DNA of 37,355 bases from an uncultured Oscillospiraceae bacterium (GTDB taxonomy: Bacteria > Bacillota > Clostridia > Oscillospirales > Oscillospiraceae), in the NCBI GenBank assembly GCA_947631845.1, contig CANRMY010000022.1, positions 1 to 37,355 on the forward strand, written 5' to 3'. Below the pieces are notes generated by a model. It was not told the origin of the DNA. It saw only the letters and a program-made list of their open reading frames with translations, and searched no databases. Below are positions 16,137 through 24,834 of this stretch, piece after piece. Each line of letters opens with the position of its first letter. Position 1 is the first letter of the stretch. The position numbers and the translations under genes were made by a program.

Positions 16137-17732
16137 TCAGCCGCGGGCCTGCCCCGCGGTGGTCTTGATGTCGCCGAGATACGACCCGTCAGGGGCGAGC
16201 TTCGGCCCGTCGTAGTGGCAGGCGCAGAAGTGGCCGGGCTCGATCTCCTTCAGCTCCGGGCACACGCGGGAGCACTTCTCGGTGGCCATGTAGCACCTGG
16301 TATGGAACTTGCAGCCCGTGGGGGGCTTGATGGGACTGGGGATGTTGCCCTCAAGGGTGATGCGCTCCTTGGAGGCGGAGTCCGGATCGGTGGTGGGAAT
16401 GGCGGACAGCAACGCCACGGTGTAGGGGTGGCGGGGATCGCGGAAGATGGTCTCGCTGTCGCCCAGCTCCACCACGTTGCCCAGGTACATGACGCAGATG
16501 CGGTCGGAGATGTACTTGACCACGCTCAGGTCGTGGGAGATGAACATGTAGGTCAGGTTCTGCTTCTCCTTCAGCTCCTGCAGAAGATTGATGATCTGGG
16601 ACTGAATGGACACGTCAAGGGCGGAGACGCACTCGTCGCAGACGATGAACTTGGGCTGGACGGCCAGGGCCCTGGCGATGGCCACGCGCTGGCGCTGGCC
16701 GCCGGAGAACTGGTGGGGATAGCGGTGGAGCATATACTCCTGAAGTCCGCATTCCTCCATGGTCTTGATGATATGCGCGCGCATCTTGTCCGAGCCGTGC
16801 TTATAGAACTTGTGGGTCAGCAGGCCCTCCTCGATGATCTGCCCGATGGTCATACGGGGGTTCAGGGAGGAGTAGGGGTCCTGGAAGATGATCTGCAGGT
16901 CCTTACGGAAGAGCCGCATCTCGTTGTATTTGAGGCGGCTCAGATCGATACCCTCGTCACGCATGGCCTCGTATTTGTCAAACTCCGGATCGCCCTTATG
17001 GGAGGCGCGCAGGGTGTTGAGCTCCCCGGTGATCTGGTCGCACACCTTCTGGCAGGCGTCGACTTCAGCCTTGGCGGCGTCCAGGGAGGGCTTCAGGGCG
17101 GCGGCCTTCTTTTTGGCCTTGGCGTCCCCGGCGGCGCTGTCCACGGCGGCGTCGTACTCAAGCTTCACGGTGTTGTACTTCTCACGGGCGGACTTGCGCT
17201 TGAGATTGGCCTCGTACTCCCGCAGGAGGAGCTCGCAGCCCTTCTGCTCGTCCACGGCGAAGAAGCCGCCCAGGATCTTGACGATGTGGTTAAGGCAGGT
17301 CTCCTCGTCGCATTTGGCCAGCGTCTGCTCCTGGAGCGTGTAAAAGTCAGCCTTGTCTTCGCCGCCGGCTTCCTCCACCTTTTTCGCCTTTTCAGCCGCC
17401 TTCTGGCTGGCCTTGTGGAGGGCGGATTTATATTTGTGCAGATTCTTTATGGTACTGCGCACATATTCCGGGGCCGCGTCGGCGAGAGTGGAGCCGTAGT
17501 ACATGGTGGTGCCGGCGGTCTGAGGATAGAGCTGCAACAGCACGCGCCCGAAGGTGGACTTGCCGCAGCCGGACTCGCCCACGACGCCCAGCGTCTCGCC
17601 CTCGTAGATGTCCAGGGAAATATCCTCATTCGCGCGGACGTAAAGCTGCTCCTTCTGGAAGATAGAGGTCTTTGCCACAGGAAAATATTTTTTCAGATTA
17701 CTTATTGACAGTAATTTTTTTGTGCTGTTCAC
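16137..17732 (-). CDS. oppF: Oligopeptide ABC transporter ATPase (OppF/DppF) with a long internal insertion
   Basis: This 531-aa ATPase is about 200 residues longer than usual OppF (about 310-330). Core motifs are intact: Walker A GESGCGKST (52-60), Q-loop FQDP (283-286), signature SGGQRQR (343-349), Walker B FIVCDE (362-367) and H-loop SHD (399-401). The extra part, about residues 80-268, lies between Walker A and the Q-loop and is highly charged, Lys/Ala/Glu-rich and probably helical or coiled coil. The C-terminal Cys set (C474, C480, C487, C491) matches the region that binds a 4Fe-4S cluster in related DppD/OppD proteins. The GTG start has a perfect AAGGAGGTGA site and overlaps oppD by 35 nt. 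It powers peptide uptake together with OppD. Confidence 0.92.
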   Translation of the reverse strand: MNSTKKLLSISNLKKYFPVAKTSIFQKEQLYVRANEDISLDIYEGETLGVVGESGCGKSTFGRVLLQLYPQTAGTTMYYGSTLADAAPEYVRSTIKNLHKYKSALHKASQKAAEKAKKVEEAGGEDKADFYTLQEQTLAKCDEETCLNHIVKILGGFFAVDEQKGCELLLREYEANLKRKSAREKYNTVKLEYDAAVDSAAGDAKAKKKAAALKPSLDAAKAEVDACQKVCDQITGELNTLRASHKGDPEFDKYEAMRDEGIDLSRLKYNEMRLFRKDLQIIFQDPYSSLNPRMTIGQIIEEGLLTHKFYKHGSDKMRAHIIKTMEECGLQEYMLHRYPHQFSGGQRQRVAIARALAVQPKFIVCDECVSALDVSIQSQIINLLQELKEKQNLTYMFISHDLSVVKYISDRICVMYLGNVVELGDSETIFRDPRHPYTVALLSAIPTTDPDSASKERITLEGNIPSPIKPPTGCKFHTRCYMATEKCSRVCPELKEIEPGHFCACHYDGPKLAPDGSYLGDIKTTAGQARG

Positions 17733-18711
17733 TCGTCCTCACCTCCTTTTCCGGATAGAAGCATCTGATATACTGATCGTTGCCGAACTTTTGAAGCTCC
17801 GGCTCCTGCTCCAGGCATTTCTTCGTGGCGTAGGGGCAGCGGGGCGCGAATTTACAGCCCTTTGGCAGGGCCAGCGGGTGAGGGACCACGCCCTGAATGG
17901 GCTCCAGCTTCTCGCCCTTGCTGTCTAAGCGCGGGATGGACTTCATCAGGCCCTCGGTATAGGGGTGGGAGACGGTGTTGTTGGTGAAGATCACCCGGGC
18001 GGGGGCCTGCTCCACCACCTGGCCGCAGTACATGACGGCCACGTCGTCGGCCATTTCGTTGATGACGCCCAGATCATGGGTGATGAAGATGATGGCGGTT
18101 CCCTTCTCCTTCTGGAGCTCATTCATGAGCTTGAGGATCTGGGCCTGAATGGTCACGTCCAGGGCCGTGGTGGGCTCGTCGGCGATGAGGATCTTGGGCT
18201 TGCACGCCAGGGCCATGGCGATCATGACGCGCTGGCGCATACCGCCGGAGAGCTGGTGAGGATATTGCCTGATGACGGCCTCCGGGTTGGGGATCTGCAC
18301 GTCATAGAGCATCTTCAGCGCTTCCTGATGGGCCTGCTTCTTGTTCATGCCCTGGTGGATCATCAGCGGCTCGGAGAGCTGCCTGTCCACGGTAAACACG
18401 GGGTTCAGGCTGGTCATGGGCTCCTGGAATATGACGGAGATCGCGTTGCCTCGGATGTGGTACATCTCCTCGGCGGACAGCTTCGTCAGGTCCTTGCCCT
18501 CGAAAAGCACCTCGCCGGACTCGATGTAGCCGTTGTCGTCAAGGAGCTGCAGGATGCTCATGGCGGAGACGGACTTGCCGGAACCGGACTCGCCCACGAT
18601 GCCGATGGTACGTCCCGGCTCCAGGGAGTAGGTCACGTCGTTGACGGCCTTGACGATTCCCTTTTTTGTTTTGAAGAAGGTGCGCAAATGCTTTACTTCC
18701 AAAAGTGCCAT
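17698..18711 (-). CDS. oppD: Oligopeptide ABC transporter ATPase (OppD/DppD)
   Basis: The 337-aa protein has normal family length: Walker [10 protein letters not shown] near residues 39-47, Q-loop [10 protein letters not shown], signature LSGGMRQRV, Walker [13 protein letters not shown] and H-loop THDLG. The C-terminal oligopeptide/dipeptide domain contains the Cys-rich [10 protein letters not shown]...KKC stretch. It lacks the insertion seen in its partner OppF, so the heterodimer is asymmetric. The ATG follows AAGGAGGG, 14 nt after oppC. Confidence 0.94.
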   Translation of the reverse strand: MALLEVKHLRTFFKTKKGIVKAVNDVTYSLEPGRTIGIVGESGSGKSVSAMSILQLLDDNGYIESGEVLFEGKDLTKLSAEEMYHIRGNAISVIFQEPMTSLNPVFTVDRQLSEPLMIHQGMNKKQAHQEALKMLYDVQIPNPEAVIRQYPHQLSGGMRQRVMIAMALACKPKILIADEPTTALDVTIQAQILKLMNELQKEKGTAIIFITHDLGVINEMADDVAVMYCGQVVEQAPARVIFTNNTVSHPYTEGLMKSIPRLDSKGEKLEPIQGVVPHPLALPKGCKFAPRCPYATKKCLEQEPELQKFGNDQYIRCFYPEKEVRTSEQHKKITVNK

Positions 18712-18725
18712 ATCTGTCTCCCTCC

Positions 18726-20702
18726 TTACTTTTCAGCGCTGGACTTGGGGTCCATCACGTCGCGGAGCGCGTCGCCGACGATATTGATGCAGATGGTGGT
18801 CACGGCCAGGAACAGCGAGGTGAAGACCCACTCCCACCAGAACGCGTTGATGATCGTGGCGTTGTTGGCGCCGTTGAGCATGTTGCCCCAGGTGGGACGC
18901 GGGTACTGGACGCCGAAGCCCAGGTACGAGAGGCTCGACTCGGTCAGCATACACGTGCCGAAGTCCAGCATCAGCGACACCAGGATGACGCTCATGACGT
19001 TGGGCAGGATGTGCTTGAAGGCGATGACGCTCTCCTTCACGCCCATGCTCTTGGCCGCCGTGACGTACTCACTCTCACGGGCCAGCAGTACCTGTCCGCG
19101 CACAAGGCGGGCAAGACCCGGCCAGGTCAGAACGCCCAGGATGCACATGATGATGAAGATGCGCATGGTCTCCGAAATGTTCATGTGGCCCATGACCGCC
19201 GAGAGGATCATGGCGAAGGGCAGGAACGGGATGGCGGAGAAGATCTCGGCCACGCGCATGAGGAAGATGTCAATCTTCCCTCCGAAGTAGCCGGAGACGC
19301 ACCCGATGATGATGCCGATGACGCTGGAGATGATGACGGCCACAGCGCCTACGGTCATGGTCATCTTGCCGCCCTGGATGATGCGCTGGAAGATGTTGGC
19401 GCCCCGGGTGTCGGTGCCGAAGAGGTAACCCTTCAGGCCCCAGCTGGTGACCAGCTGTCCGGCGTCGTTGACGCCGTAGGTCTGGTTCGAGCCGTGATAG
19501 AGCTTTGTCACCCCGGCGGTGGATTTGGGCAGGTCGGTCTGGTCAAGCTCGTTCTGGCCCCAGGAGTAGACATTGCCCTTGTTGGTCAGGGCGCTGTAGT
19601 GGTACGCGCCGCCGACGATCTGAACATAGTCCTCGTCCTCGGCCAGGGTGGGCGCGGGGGTGCAGTCCAAATTGAAGTCGCCGGAGAAGGCCACACTGCC
19701 GTCGGACAGGGTGAGGGCCACGCTCTTGTTGGTGGCGGTGAGGGCCTCGATGGTCCGGTCGCCCAAAAATTCACTGGTCTTCACAGCGGGGCTGTTCACG
19801 TTGTCCTTGACCAGGGTGAAAAGGTCGCGGGAGCCGGTGTAGATGGTCTTGTGCTGGCCGTTGAGGCCCACGATGTAGTTGAGGGTGAAGGCGATATCGT
19901 CCAGGGACGGGGTGCGCAGGAAGAGGTCCATGTTGGCGTAGGTCCTCTTGTTGCCCCACAGGTGGAAGCTGCCGTCGTCCATCAGGATGCAGCTGATCTG
20001 ATAGCCGCAGATGAGCTTCTTCACGTGGCTCACGTCCACGCCGTTCTGGCGCAGGTCCTCGCTCAAAAATTCAATGTTGGGGTCGGTCTCCTTGCCCCGG
20101 GCCAAATACTCCGCCTCGGTGTCGTACTGGCCCAGCTGCCACGCGCCCCAGCCGTAGATCTTGCCGTCCTCGCCGATGGCGATGATGTGGTCATAACCGG
20201 CTGCCACCATGGCGATCTTGGCGTTCCGGACCTCCTCGGGGATATCCCCGATGTCGATGCCCGTGGTACCCAGCTGGGTGGAGCCCCACACGTACACCTT
20301 GCCGGCGTTGGAGAGGCCCACGGTGAAGGTGCCGTAGCCGTCGATGGTCTTGATGTCGTTTTTCAGCTCCTTGGGGACCTTCATAAGGCTCATGTTGGGG
20401 GCCATGTTCTGCTGGGTCACGTCGGTGTAGCTGTCCTTGTACTTGGGCATGAAGAGGGGCCCCACGAACATGACGATGAACATGATGATCAGCAGCGCCA
20501 GCGCGCCCACGGCCAGCTTGCGCTCGAAGAAATTGTTCACTATCTGCCGGGAGGGGCTGACGATGGCCTCCACGTCGGCGGCTCTGGCCGCGTCCATCTC
20601 GTCGGCAAACTCAGCGGAGGCAGAGTGGAACAGATGTCCGAACCAGCCTCGGCGGGCGGGCTTGGAGGCCGCCTTTTTCTTTTCTTCCGTCTTATTGCTC
20701 AT
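18726..20702 (-). CDS. oppC: Oligopeptide permease OppC with an inserted RCC1-like beta-propeller domain
   Basis: The 658-aa protein is about twice the length of a usual OppC (about 300). The order is a cytoplasmic N-tail (1-60), TM1 (about 62-84), an inserted region (about 104-425), the canonical OppC entry motif FGTDTRGANIFQRIIQGG (428-445), four to five TM helices, and the EAA loop EYVTAAKSMGV...HILPN (545-568). The insertion carries RCC1-type repeats: GKVYVWGSTQLG (134-145), GKIYGWGAWQLG (180-191), GSFHLWG (244-250), GSVAFSG (335-341), GNVYSWGQNELDQ (376-388) and GQLVTSWG (415-422). By OppC topology it lies outside the membrane, where it could meet OppA, peptides or wall components. The permease core looks functional. 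Confidence 0.93.
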   Translation of the reverse strand: MSNKTEEKKKAASKPARRGWFGHLFHSASAEFADEMDAARAADVEAIVSPSRQIVNNFFERKLAVGALALLIIMFIVMFVGPLFMPKYKDSYTDVTQQNMAPNMSLMKVPKELKNDIKTIDGYGTFTVGLSNAGKVYVWGSTQLGTTGIDIGDIPEEVRNAKIAMVAAGYDHIIAIGEDGKIYGWGAWQLGQYDTEAEYLARGKETDPNIEFLSEDLRQNGVDVSHVKKLICGYQISCILMDDGSFHLWGNKRTYANMDLFLRTPSLDDIAFTLNYIVGLNGQHKTIYTGSRDLFTLVKDNVNSPAVKTSEFLGDRTIEALTATNKSVALTLSDGSVAFSGDFNLDCTPAPTLAEDEDYVQIVGGAYHYSALTNKGNVYSWGQNELDQTDLPKSTAGVTKLYHGSNQTYGVNDAGQLVTSWGLKGYLFGTDTRGANIFQRIIQGGKMTMTVGAVAVIISSVIGIIIGCVSGYFGGKIDIFLMRVAEIFSAIPFLPFAMILSAVMGHMNISETMRIFIIMCILGVLTWPGLARLVRGQVLLARESEYVTAAKSMGVKESVIAFKHILPNVMSVILVSLMLDFGTCMLTESSLSYLGFGVQYPRPTWGNMLNGANNATIINAFWWEWVFTSLFLAVTTICINIVGDALRDVMDPKSSAEK

Positions 20703-20720
20703 TTTTGACGTCCTCCTTCC

Positions 20721-21764
20721 TTATTTGTTCACGCGGACACGCGGGTCCACGAGGCCGTAGATGATGTCGATCAGCAGCGTCCCCAGAAGGGAGATGACGA
20801 TGTAAAACATCTGCATCAGCATCACCACGTCGTAGTCCGCGCTTCTCAGCGCCGTGATCATGATGCGGCCCATGCCGTTCCAGCCGAAGATGTTCTCCAC
20901 CATGATGGAGCCTCCGAAGATACCCAGGAACCAGCCCACCACCAGGGAGACGATGGGGATGAGGGCGTTGCGGAAGGCGTGGGAGTAGATGACCACCTTC
21001 TCCCGCAGGCCCTTGGCCCGCGCGGTCTTGATGCAGTCCAGGCTCAGCGCGTCGATCATGGAGGCGCGCACGTACCTTGTCATGCCGCCCAGGGAGCAGA
21101 AGGTCGTTACGATCAGCGGCAGGGCCATGTAGTACATCTCATCGGCAAACTTCCGAAACCCCGTATATGTATTGCCCGGCGTGCCCATGCCGTTGGTGGG
21201 GAACAGGTGCAGCTTGCCGCAGAAGAACCAGATAAACAAAATGGCGATCAGGAAGGTGGGCAGACTGTAGCCGATGATGGTGAACACCTGCACCGCCTGA
21301 TCCCGCTTACTGCCCCGCTTCACGGCGCAGTGGATACCCAGGGGGATGGTGATGGCCAAGGCGATCACCGTGGCCCAGATGTTGATTTTGATGGTGTTGA
21401 GCATGGGATTTTTCACCATCTGCACCACCGGCGCCTTGTAGTCGTAGGAGTAGCCGAAGTTGCCCTCCAACAGGCCGTCAAACTTGCCGTTATAGAGGGG
21501 GTACACCCCCACCCAGCGCAGATAGCGGATCACTCTGTTGTTGGTGTCCGTGCCGTACATGCGCTGATACTTGAGGTAGAGATCGGCAAGTACCTTGTCC
21601 GCTTCCCCCTTGGGGATGGAGTTTTTCATGGCCTTGAACTCCGTCTGGGCGTCGGTGTACGCCCGGTTGGCGGGTACCAGGGAGTAGATCATGAAAAGAA
21701 TGAAGGAGAGGATCACCGTGACCATCAGCAGATAGCCGAACCTCTTGAGGATATATTTGCCCAT
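20721..21764 (-). CDS. oppB: Oligopeptide ABC transporter permease (OppB/DppB)
   Basis: The 347-aa permease has TM1 at about residues 9-29, the typical GNFGYSYDYKAPVVQM segment (101-116), five further membrane helices and the EAA loop DCIKTARAKGL...HAFRNALIP. The external stretch between TM1 and the conserved segment is moderately longer than in typical OppB and contains a helical, charged portion (about 35-80). The ATG follows GAGGAAAACAA. It lies 18 nt before oppC and forms the translocation pore with it. Confidence 0.93.
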   Translation of the reverse strand: MGKYILKRFGYLLMVTVILSFILFMIYSLVPANRAYTDAQTEFKAMKNSIPKGEADKVLADLYLKYQRMYGTDTNNRVIRYLRWVGVYPLYNGKFDGLLEGNFGYSYDYKAPVVQMVKNPMLNTIKINIWATVIALAITIPLGIHCAVKRGSKRDQAVQVFTIIGYSLPTFLIAILFIWFFCGKLHLFPTNGMGTPGNTYTGFRKFADEMYYMALPLIVTTFCSLGGMTRYVRASMIDALSLDCIKTARAKGLREKVVIYSHAFRNALIPIVSLVVGWFLGIFGGSIMVENIFGWNGMGRIMITALRSADYDVVMLMQMFYIVISLLGTLLIDIIYGLVDPRVRVNK

Positions 21765-21938
21765 TTGTTTTCCTCGCTTTCCTGAAGGATGGGGAAGTCC
21801 GTTCCCGGGAAGTGGCTCTATATATGGTTAATTCGTCGGCATAACACCGCCTTCGGACCCTCCCGACGGCGGTGGCACACCGGCGTCATAAACCATGCGC
21901 TGGATTTATTTCGCTAAATAGTCAATGTATCCCTTTAA

Positions 21939-21976
21939 AAAGACCGCGGGACCGGGGCAGGTCCCCAGTCCCGCGG
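21939..21976 (-). terminator. Terminator between oppA and oppB
   Basis: CCGCGGGAC (21976-21968) pairs with GTCCCGCGG (21952-21944) on the minus strand, with more pairing inside, followed by TCTTTTTAAA. It lies 42 nt after the oppA stop. Partial read-through would keep the binding protein in excess over the membrane subunits. No separate promoter for oppB was clear in the remaining gap. Confidence 0.75.
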
Positions 21977-22018
21977 TGCGAGTTACGCTTTGCCGGGGTA
22001 TTGATGACAGACCGTCAA

Positions 22019-24307
22019 TTAGTCGGCCCAGATGGCGTCGGCCATATCCCTCAGGTAGGCGGCGGGATAACCGTTGTCATACTGCTCGGGATCGTTGTCC
22101 CAGTTGAAGGAGTAGTCGTAGGCGGCGCTGGTGAAGCCGGTGGCGAGGTTGAAGGCGTTGTAGACGGGAACGCCGCTGTAGCCGGCTTCATAGAGGCCCT
22201 GATAGTACTCGTCCATCATCGGGTTGAAGTCGCCGAAGGTGTTCTGCACCACCATGCCGATGGCCTTGATGTTGTCGCTCTCCTGGAAGCCGGTGACCAG
22301 CATGTCGGTGAACTCGTTCTCGGTGGTGCCGTACCAGTTGATGACCAGCGGCATGTAGTAGTAGTCGCCGACCTTCTCAACCTTGTAGGCGCCGTCCTTG
22401 GAGGCCCAGTTGATCTCGTCCTCGTCGATCTGCTCGGCGGAGAGCTTCTTGTAGCGGACGCCGTCGCCGGTGTAATGGGTGCCGTCGGCGTTGTAGCACC
22501 AGCCGTACTCCTCCAGGAGCGCGATGGCGGTGTCGGCGGAGGTGGGATAGGTGTTCAGAACCATGCCGTCAGCCACAGCGGCCTGATACATCCAGGAGCC
22601 GGTGTAGTAGGGGCCGTCAACAACGCCGCCGTAGCCGCCGGTGAAGTCCTTGGCGAAGGTGGCGCGGTCCATGCAGTAGGCGATGGCCTGACGGACCTCG
22701 GTGAAGCGGGCGGGACCCAGGTCGCAGCGGAAGGCCAGCTTACCGTAGCCGGCGCGGCTGTAGTGGGTGGCCACGTACTTGTCGGGGTTGGCGGCCACGA
22801 GAGCCAGGGCCTCGTCGGTGGCGGTGCCGCCGGTGACGCCGGCGAGAACGTCAACGCCGCCGGACTGGAAGTCCTGAAGCTGAGTCTGGGAGATGATGCG
22901 CTTGTAGACGACCTTGCCGATCTGAGGCTTGACGCCCTCATAGTTGCCCTTGAAGTAGGGGTTGACCACCAGGGTGGCGACCTTGGAGGCCTGGTCGAAG
23001 TTGTCGATCATGTAGGGGCCGGAAACGGGGTAGGTCTGGTCGTTGTTGTCGACAGCGGCGGTGATCTGAGCGGCGTGGGTGTAGGTGTCGCCGTTCTTGG
23101 CGTACCAGGCGTCGGTCAGGTAGCAGCCCTCGCCGTCATCCTTGATGTCCACATCGTCGCCCAGCCAGAGCTCCATGGACTCGGGGGAGAAGCCGGCGTA
23201 GGTGATGCCGTAGAAGTAGGGATAGTAGTCGGAGGTAACGGTGACGGAGAAGGTGTAGTCGTCCAGAAGACGGACGCCGGAGAAGGTCCGGGACACGCCC
23301 TCGGCGCCGGCGTTGGTGCCGTCATAGGCGTGATACGCCGCATAGCCCTGAATAGAAAGGCCGGAGGTGCCGTTGCCGCCCGCCTGGACGGACACGGGGC
23401 CGCAGTTCATCAGCAGGGTGACCAGGTAGTTCTTGGCGGTGATGGGGCTGCCGTCGGAGAGCTTCAGGTCGTCCTTGATCTTGATGGTGTAGGTGTGGGA
23501 GCCGTCCTCGTTGTCGGTCTCGGTGAGGTTGTCAACAACGGTGGGGTTCACCGTATAGCCGCCCTCCTTGGTGACGGAGACGGTCTCGAGGCCGGAGATC
23601 AGGCTGTTAATATCCAAATCGGAGGCGGGAGGATTGCCGCCGCCCCAGGTAGGATAACGGAAACGGCCGTTGAGCTCGGTGGAGTTACCAACGATGATGT
23701 CGTTGTCCGCCTTCTCGCTGGTCCATTCGACCAGAGCGTTGATGGGGCTCCAGAAGGGGTTGGTGGGATGCTCGCTGACGCCCTTGATCTGCGCGTTGTA
23801 AATGTCATAGTACTCGTTGGAGTACAGGGGAACCTCGGGCATCAGGTAGTTCCAACGGGTGACGTAATACTTCCACCAGGTGGCGTACACGTCGTCCTCG
23901 GTCTTCCAGCGGCCGCCCTCGGGGACCTGGGTGTTGTACACCATGGCGTAGGAGAGGAAGTTCATGCCCAACTCATAGTCCACGCCGTCAAAGGTGGCGT
24001 GAGCAAGGCCGGTCTCGGGATCCTCGGTGACCTGGTCGATGGTGAAGCCCTTGCCGTAGGTCACGTACACGTCGGTGTAGTCGACGCCGTACTCGGACTG
24101 GCTCAGGATAAAGCGCCTGTCGTCAACAGGCTCGACCCACTCATCGGAGGTGTCGTTGCCGCTTGTATCGTTGCCGCTGGTGTCGTTGCTGCTGGTGTCT
24201 TTGCCGGTGTCGTTGTTGGTGGTGTCGTCGCCGGTGCCGCCGCAGGCAGCCAGGCTCAGGACCATCACCAAAGCAAGCACCAGGCAAAGAAGCTTGGACT
24301 TTTTCAT
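22019..24307 (-). CDS. oppA: Oligopeptide-binding lipoprotein (OppA/SBP_bac_5)
   Basis: The 762-aa protein starts with a lipoprotein signal peptide and lipobox LSLAAC (lipidated C22). A low-complexity Asp/Thr/Asn/Ser linker with repeated NDTSG follows (about 25-55), then a family 5 solute-binding region. Recognisable segments are SDGSPITAKNYLV, SVTSDYYPYFYG, YMIDNFDQASK, VVNPYFKGNYEG and FTEVRQAIAYCMDRATFAKDF-like core pieces. Family members are usually 520-620 aa, so this one carries about 150 extra residues, perhaps to fit large peptides or the decorated permease. It is anchored outside the cell and delivers peptides to OppBC. Start: ATG 8-9 nt after AGGAGG. Confidence 0.93.
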   Translation of the reverse strand: MKKSKLLCLVLALVMVLSLAACGGTGDDTTNNDTGKDTSSNDTSGNDTSGNDTSDEWVEPVDDRRFILSQSEYGVDYTDVYVTYGKGFTIDQVTEDPETGLAHATFDGVDYELGMNFLSYAMVYNTQVPEGGRWKTEDDVYATWWKYYVTRWNYLMPEVPLYSNEYYDIYNAQIKGVSEHPTNPFWSPINALVEWTSEKADNDIIVGNSTELNGRFRYPTWGGGNPPASDLDINSLISGLETVSVTKEGGYTVNPTVVDNLTETDNEDGSHTYTIKIKDDLKLSDGSPITAKNYLVTLLMNCGPVSVQAGGNGTSGLSIQGYAAYHAYDGTNAGAEGVSRTFSGVRLLDDYTFSVTVTSDYYPYFYGITYAGFSPESMELWLGDDVDIKDDGEGCYLTDAWYAKNGDTYTHAAQITAAVDNNDQTYPVSGPYMIDNFDQASKVATLVVNPYFKGNYEGVKPQIGKVVYKRIISQTQLQDFQSGGVDVLAGVTGGTATDEALALVAANPDKYVATHYSRAGYGKLAFRCDLGPARFTEVRQAIAYCMDRATFAKDFTGGYGGVVDGPYYTGSWMYQAAVADGMVLNTYPTSADTAIALLEEYGWCYNADGTHYTGDGVRYKKLSAEQIDEDEINWASKDGAYKVEKVGDYYYMPLVINWYGTTENEFTDMLVTGFQESDNIKAIGMVVQNTFGDFNPMMDEYYQGLYEAGYSGVPVYNAFNLATGFTSAAYDYSFNWDNDPEQYDNGYPAAYLRDMADAIWAD

Positions 24308-24465
24308 TTGGTTTTTCCTCCTGTTAAAATTTTATTTTAAAATGTACCGCCGAAAGTTATGTAACGAAGGGTGCACTTTAAAAACTGAATAATCGAAAAA
24401 GGAAACTTGCAAAATCCGCGCGATTGATACGGTTCCCGCATAACTCCCTTTTTTCGAATACCTGC

Positions 24466-24494
24466 ATTATAACACACGCAATCCAAACATACAA
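24466..24494 (-). promoter_or_regulatory. Promoter of the opp operon
   Basis: TTGTAT (24494-24489) and TATAAT (24471-24466) are spaced 17 bp on the minus strand, giving a leader of about 150 nt before oppA. The upstream DNA (24495-24760) is AT-rich and contains short direct repeats such as GTTTGAC (about 24633 and 24648) that might bind a regulator. No gene was found in the 24308-24834 gap. Confidence 0.65.
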
Positions 24495-24763
24495 GAAAAA
24501 TTTTTTAACCAAAATTAAAAAATATTTGCAAGATGGCCGTTTTTTAGGTCTAATTGCCCAAAATTGCCTGATTTGCCGTCATGTTAAACCAATACGGCGC
24601 GGACGTGGGCGAAAATTTTGTAATAATCCACAGTTTGACCGGACGGTTTGACTTTTTTTGTGGGATGGGGGAACATTTTTTACAATTTTGGGTTGGAATT
24701 ACAAAATGTGGCGTGAACGTGCCGGGAGGGCGCACAAGATGTTCCGGTTTCGGGAAGGCACTG

Positions 24764-24792
24764 TTGCATTTTGCCGCCGCGCGTGGTAAGAT
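24764..24792 (+). promoter_or_regulatory. Promoter of the RlmI-like methyltransferase gene
   Basis: TTGCAT (24764-24769), a 17-bp spacer ending CGTGG, and TAAGAT (24787-24792) lie about 42 nt before the GTG start. Confidence 0.6.
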
Positions 24793-24834
24793 ACTGAAAA
24801 AGAGCGGGGAGATCGCGGAAAGGGCGGTGGCCGG

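Noticed and set aside
18705-20708. 667-aa open frame on the + strand across oppC
   Set aside because: Antisense shadow. I checked it because the oppC insertion is unusual, but the RCC1 repeats are clear only on the minus strand.
21872-24340. 822-aa open frame on the + strand across oppA
   Set aside because: It is the antisense shadow of oppA: Val/Gly-rich low-complexity translation, no ribosome site and no domain. GC-rich genes commonly leave such long opposite frames.
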